NCBI GenBank assembly: GCA_015486905.1
Contig: WFQV01000168.1
Coordinates: 1 to 5,076, forward strand
Source of the DNA: Melioribacteraceae bacterium
Lineage (GTDB): Bacteria > Bacteroidota > Ignavibacteria > Ignavibacteriales > Melioribacteraceae
DNA: 5,076 bases
Direction of reading: 5' to 3'
A program made the position numbers and the translations under genes. Below are positions 4,522 to 5,076 of this stretch, in pieces. Position 1 is the stretch's first letter. Each line of letters starts with the position of its first letter. Under the pieces are notes generated by a model. That model did no database searches. It was not told where the DNA came from and saw only the letters and a program-made list of their open reading frames with translations.

Positions 4522-4654
4522 CTTACTGTCAACTGAGTACTGATAAATGAGTACTGCGGATGAATGGATTGATGGATGGTTGGAGGGTGAATGGTAAATT
4601 GTGAATGTTGAAGGGGGTGTTGGAATGTTGGAAGAATAGAATATTGGGTTGGTC
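4522..4654. repeat. Long degenerate heptad tract
   Basis: From 4522 the sequence can be cut into 19 consecutive 7-nt units with recurring words: AGTACTG (4536-4542, 4550-4556), TGGTAAA (4592-4598), TTGTGAA (4599-4605), TGTTGAA (4606-4612), TTGGAAT (4620-4626), GTTGGAA (4627-4633). Word choice drifts along the tract while the 7-nt phase is kept. TGGTAAA and TTGTGAA recur at 4976-4989 in the opposite order. Confidence 0.6.
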
Positions 4655-4655
4655 A

Positions 4656-4675
4656 ACATTGACTTCGGTCAACGT
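4656..4675. repeat. Small hairpin with TTCG loop
   Basis: TTGAC (4659-4663) pairs with GTCAA (4668-4672) around TTCG, with two more pairs after one mismatch. No T-run follows on the + strand, so it is not a standard intrinsic terminator, though it is the nearest stable-looking hairpin after sat. Confidence 0.35.
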
Positions 4676-4835
4676 GCTAAAAATAGAAAAAATATTTTTC
4701 GGATTTTGCCGCATTTCACTTTCATACGGCAGAGAGATTAATGGATAGGTGGATCAATAGTATCCTCAATCAAATATTTGTTTTTTTTGTCAAAATATTT
4801 TAAACTTCCTGTAATAATTGAAATTTGGAAATTGG

Positions 4836-4858
4836 TTGCCGGCTTTGCCGCGATAAGG
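4836..4858. repeat. Mini-palindrome ending in CGCGATAAGG
   Basis: CGGC (4840-4843) and GCCG (4847-4850) pair around TTT. The borders TTGC and CGCGATAAGG match the palindrome at 239-259 (TTGC and CGCGATATGG) although the stems differ. Confidence 0.45.
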
Positions 4859-4894
4859 ATGGTTGGATAAATGGATGGTTGGATTGTTGGATGG
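4857..4894. repeat. 16-nt tandem repeat (GGATGG type)
   Basis: Two 16-nt units starting GGATGGTTGGAT (4857-4872, 4873-4888) and a partial third (4889-4894). A related pair in the same style follows at 4939-4954 and 4955-4970 beyond the GC-rich hairpin, suggesting one array interrupted. Confidence 0.65.
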
Positions 4895-4897
4895 TCC

Positions 4898-4928
4898 GCC
4901 TTCGCCCTCGCTGCGCGCGGGCTACGGC
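4898..4928. repeat. GC-rich hairpin inside the GGATGG array
   Basis: Pairing is 4898-4900/4926-4928, 4904-4907/4919-4922 and 4909-4911/4915-4917 with a 3-nt loop. The GC-rich block 4895-4935 contrasts sharply with its surroundings and is bordered on both sides by GTTGGATGG (4886-4894 and 4936-4944). Confidence 0.55.
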
Positions 4929-4961
4929 ACGACAAGTTGGATGGCTGGATAATTGGATGGA

Positions 4962-5024
4962 TTCTGAATGGTGAATTGTGAATGGTAAATAGTTAAGATG
5001 AAAAGGTTAAAAGGTTAAAAGATT
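4962..5024. repeat. Heptad tract followed by an 8-nt tandem
   Basis: Units of 7 nt run from 4962 to 5010, including TGGTGAA (4969-4975), TTGTGAA (4976-4982) and TGGTAAA (4983-4989). The period changes to 8 nt over 5001-5024: AAAAGGTT twice, then AAAAGATT. Confidence 0.55.
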
Positions 5025-5066
5025 AAGAGGAAAATTGTTGGTTGTTTTAACGGGACAAAATAACTT

Positions 5067-5076
5067 GTCATTTCGA
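5067..5076. repeat. Possible start of an intergenic repeat cut by the window edge
   Basis: GTCATTTCGA at the very end is, from memory, how a common intergenic palindromic repeat begins in Bacteroidota-related genomes. Only ten bases are visible, so this is a weak call. Confidence 0.2.

Larger units (their letters stand above)
4459..5076. other. Gene-free spacer downstream of sat, filled with repeats
   Basis: No supportable gene is seen; the short minus-strand open frames here are low-complexity translations of repeats. It holds a long degenerate heptad tract (4522-4654), a TTCG hairpin (4656-4675), a palindrome (4836-4858), two 16-nt tandem blocks (4857-4894 and 4939-4970) separated by a GC-rich hairpin, another heptad tract (4962-5010) and an 8-nt tandem (5001-5024). 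About 4676-4835 shows only AT-rich sequence with weak dyads (4686-4700; 4707-4711 with 4727-4731). No convincing terminator for sat is visible. Confidence 0.7.

Noticed and set aside
4656..4700. Intrinsic terminator after sat
   Set aside because: The TTCG hairpin is not followed by a T-run, and the AT dyad at 4686-4700 has no GC stem; it also lies about 200 nt beyond the stop.
4444..4935. Three minus-strand frames in the right spacer
   Set aside because: Their proteins are low-complexity (Pro, Ser, Thr, Ile, His rich) translations of tandem repeats with no domain.
4522..5024. CRISPR array
   Set aside because: The repeats are 7, 8 or 16 nt and contiguous, without constant 20-40 nt repeats or unique spacers, and no cas gene is present.

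Overview
This AT-rich window carries a one-directional (+ strand) sulfate-activation gene cluster: cysQ (PAP phosphatase), cysC (APS kinase) and sat (ATP sulfurylase). Three accessory genes sit between them: a broken four-helix-bundle (S23/23S rRNA intervening-sequence-protein family) gene, a frameshifted MNT-type nucleotidyltransferase, and a second, intact S23-family gene. The AT richness, TTG starts, weak ribosome binding sites, S23 genes in protein-coding operons and word-like repetitive spacers suggest a Bacteroidota/Ignavibacteriota-type bacterium. This is inference; there is no rRNA or other marker gene here.

Layout: 1-436 is a gene-free spacer of degenerate 7-nt repeats and small palindromes, including an imperfect hairpin at 257-336. 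437-1207 is cysQ. 1223-1669 is S23 copy A, with an in-frame TAA after codon 32. 1666-2087 is the nucleotidyltransferase, joined to copy A by an ATGA overlap and split by a -1 shift at a T6A run. 2088-2188 is a short spacer with a possible promoter. 2189-2809 is cysC, 2860-3201 is S23 copy B, and 3268-4458 is sat. 4459-5076 is a second repeat-filled spacer.

Function: Sat makes APS from sulfate and ATP, CysC phosphorylates APS to PAPS, and CysQ removes the PAP left when PAPS is used. No PAPS or sulfite reductase and no sulfotransferase is present, so the fate of the PAPS (assimilation or sulfation) cannot be read from this window.

The most unusual signal is in the non-coding DNA. Most spacers, and the junctions at the 3' ends of cysQ, cysC, sat and both S23 genes, are built of degenerate tandem 7-nt units. 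The word differs between blocks but the period is mostly kept. Each S23 gene lies between inverted copies of such heptad arrays (22 nt perfect around copy A, 13 nt perfect around copy B). In both cases the left arm contains the stop codon of the preceding cys gene. This resembles the ORF-in-a-stem-loop layout known for 23S rRNA intervening sequences, but placed in a metabolic operon. I see no complete defence system, CRISPR array, tRNA or rRNA.
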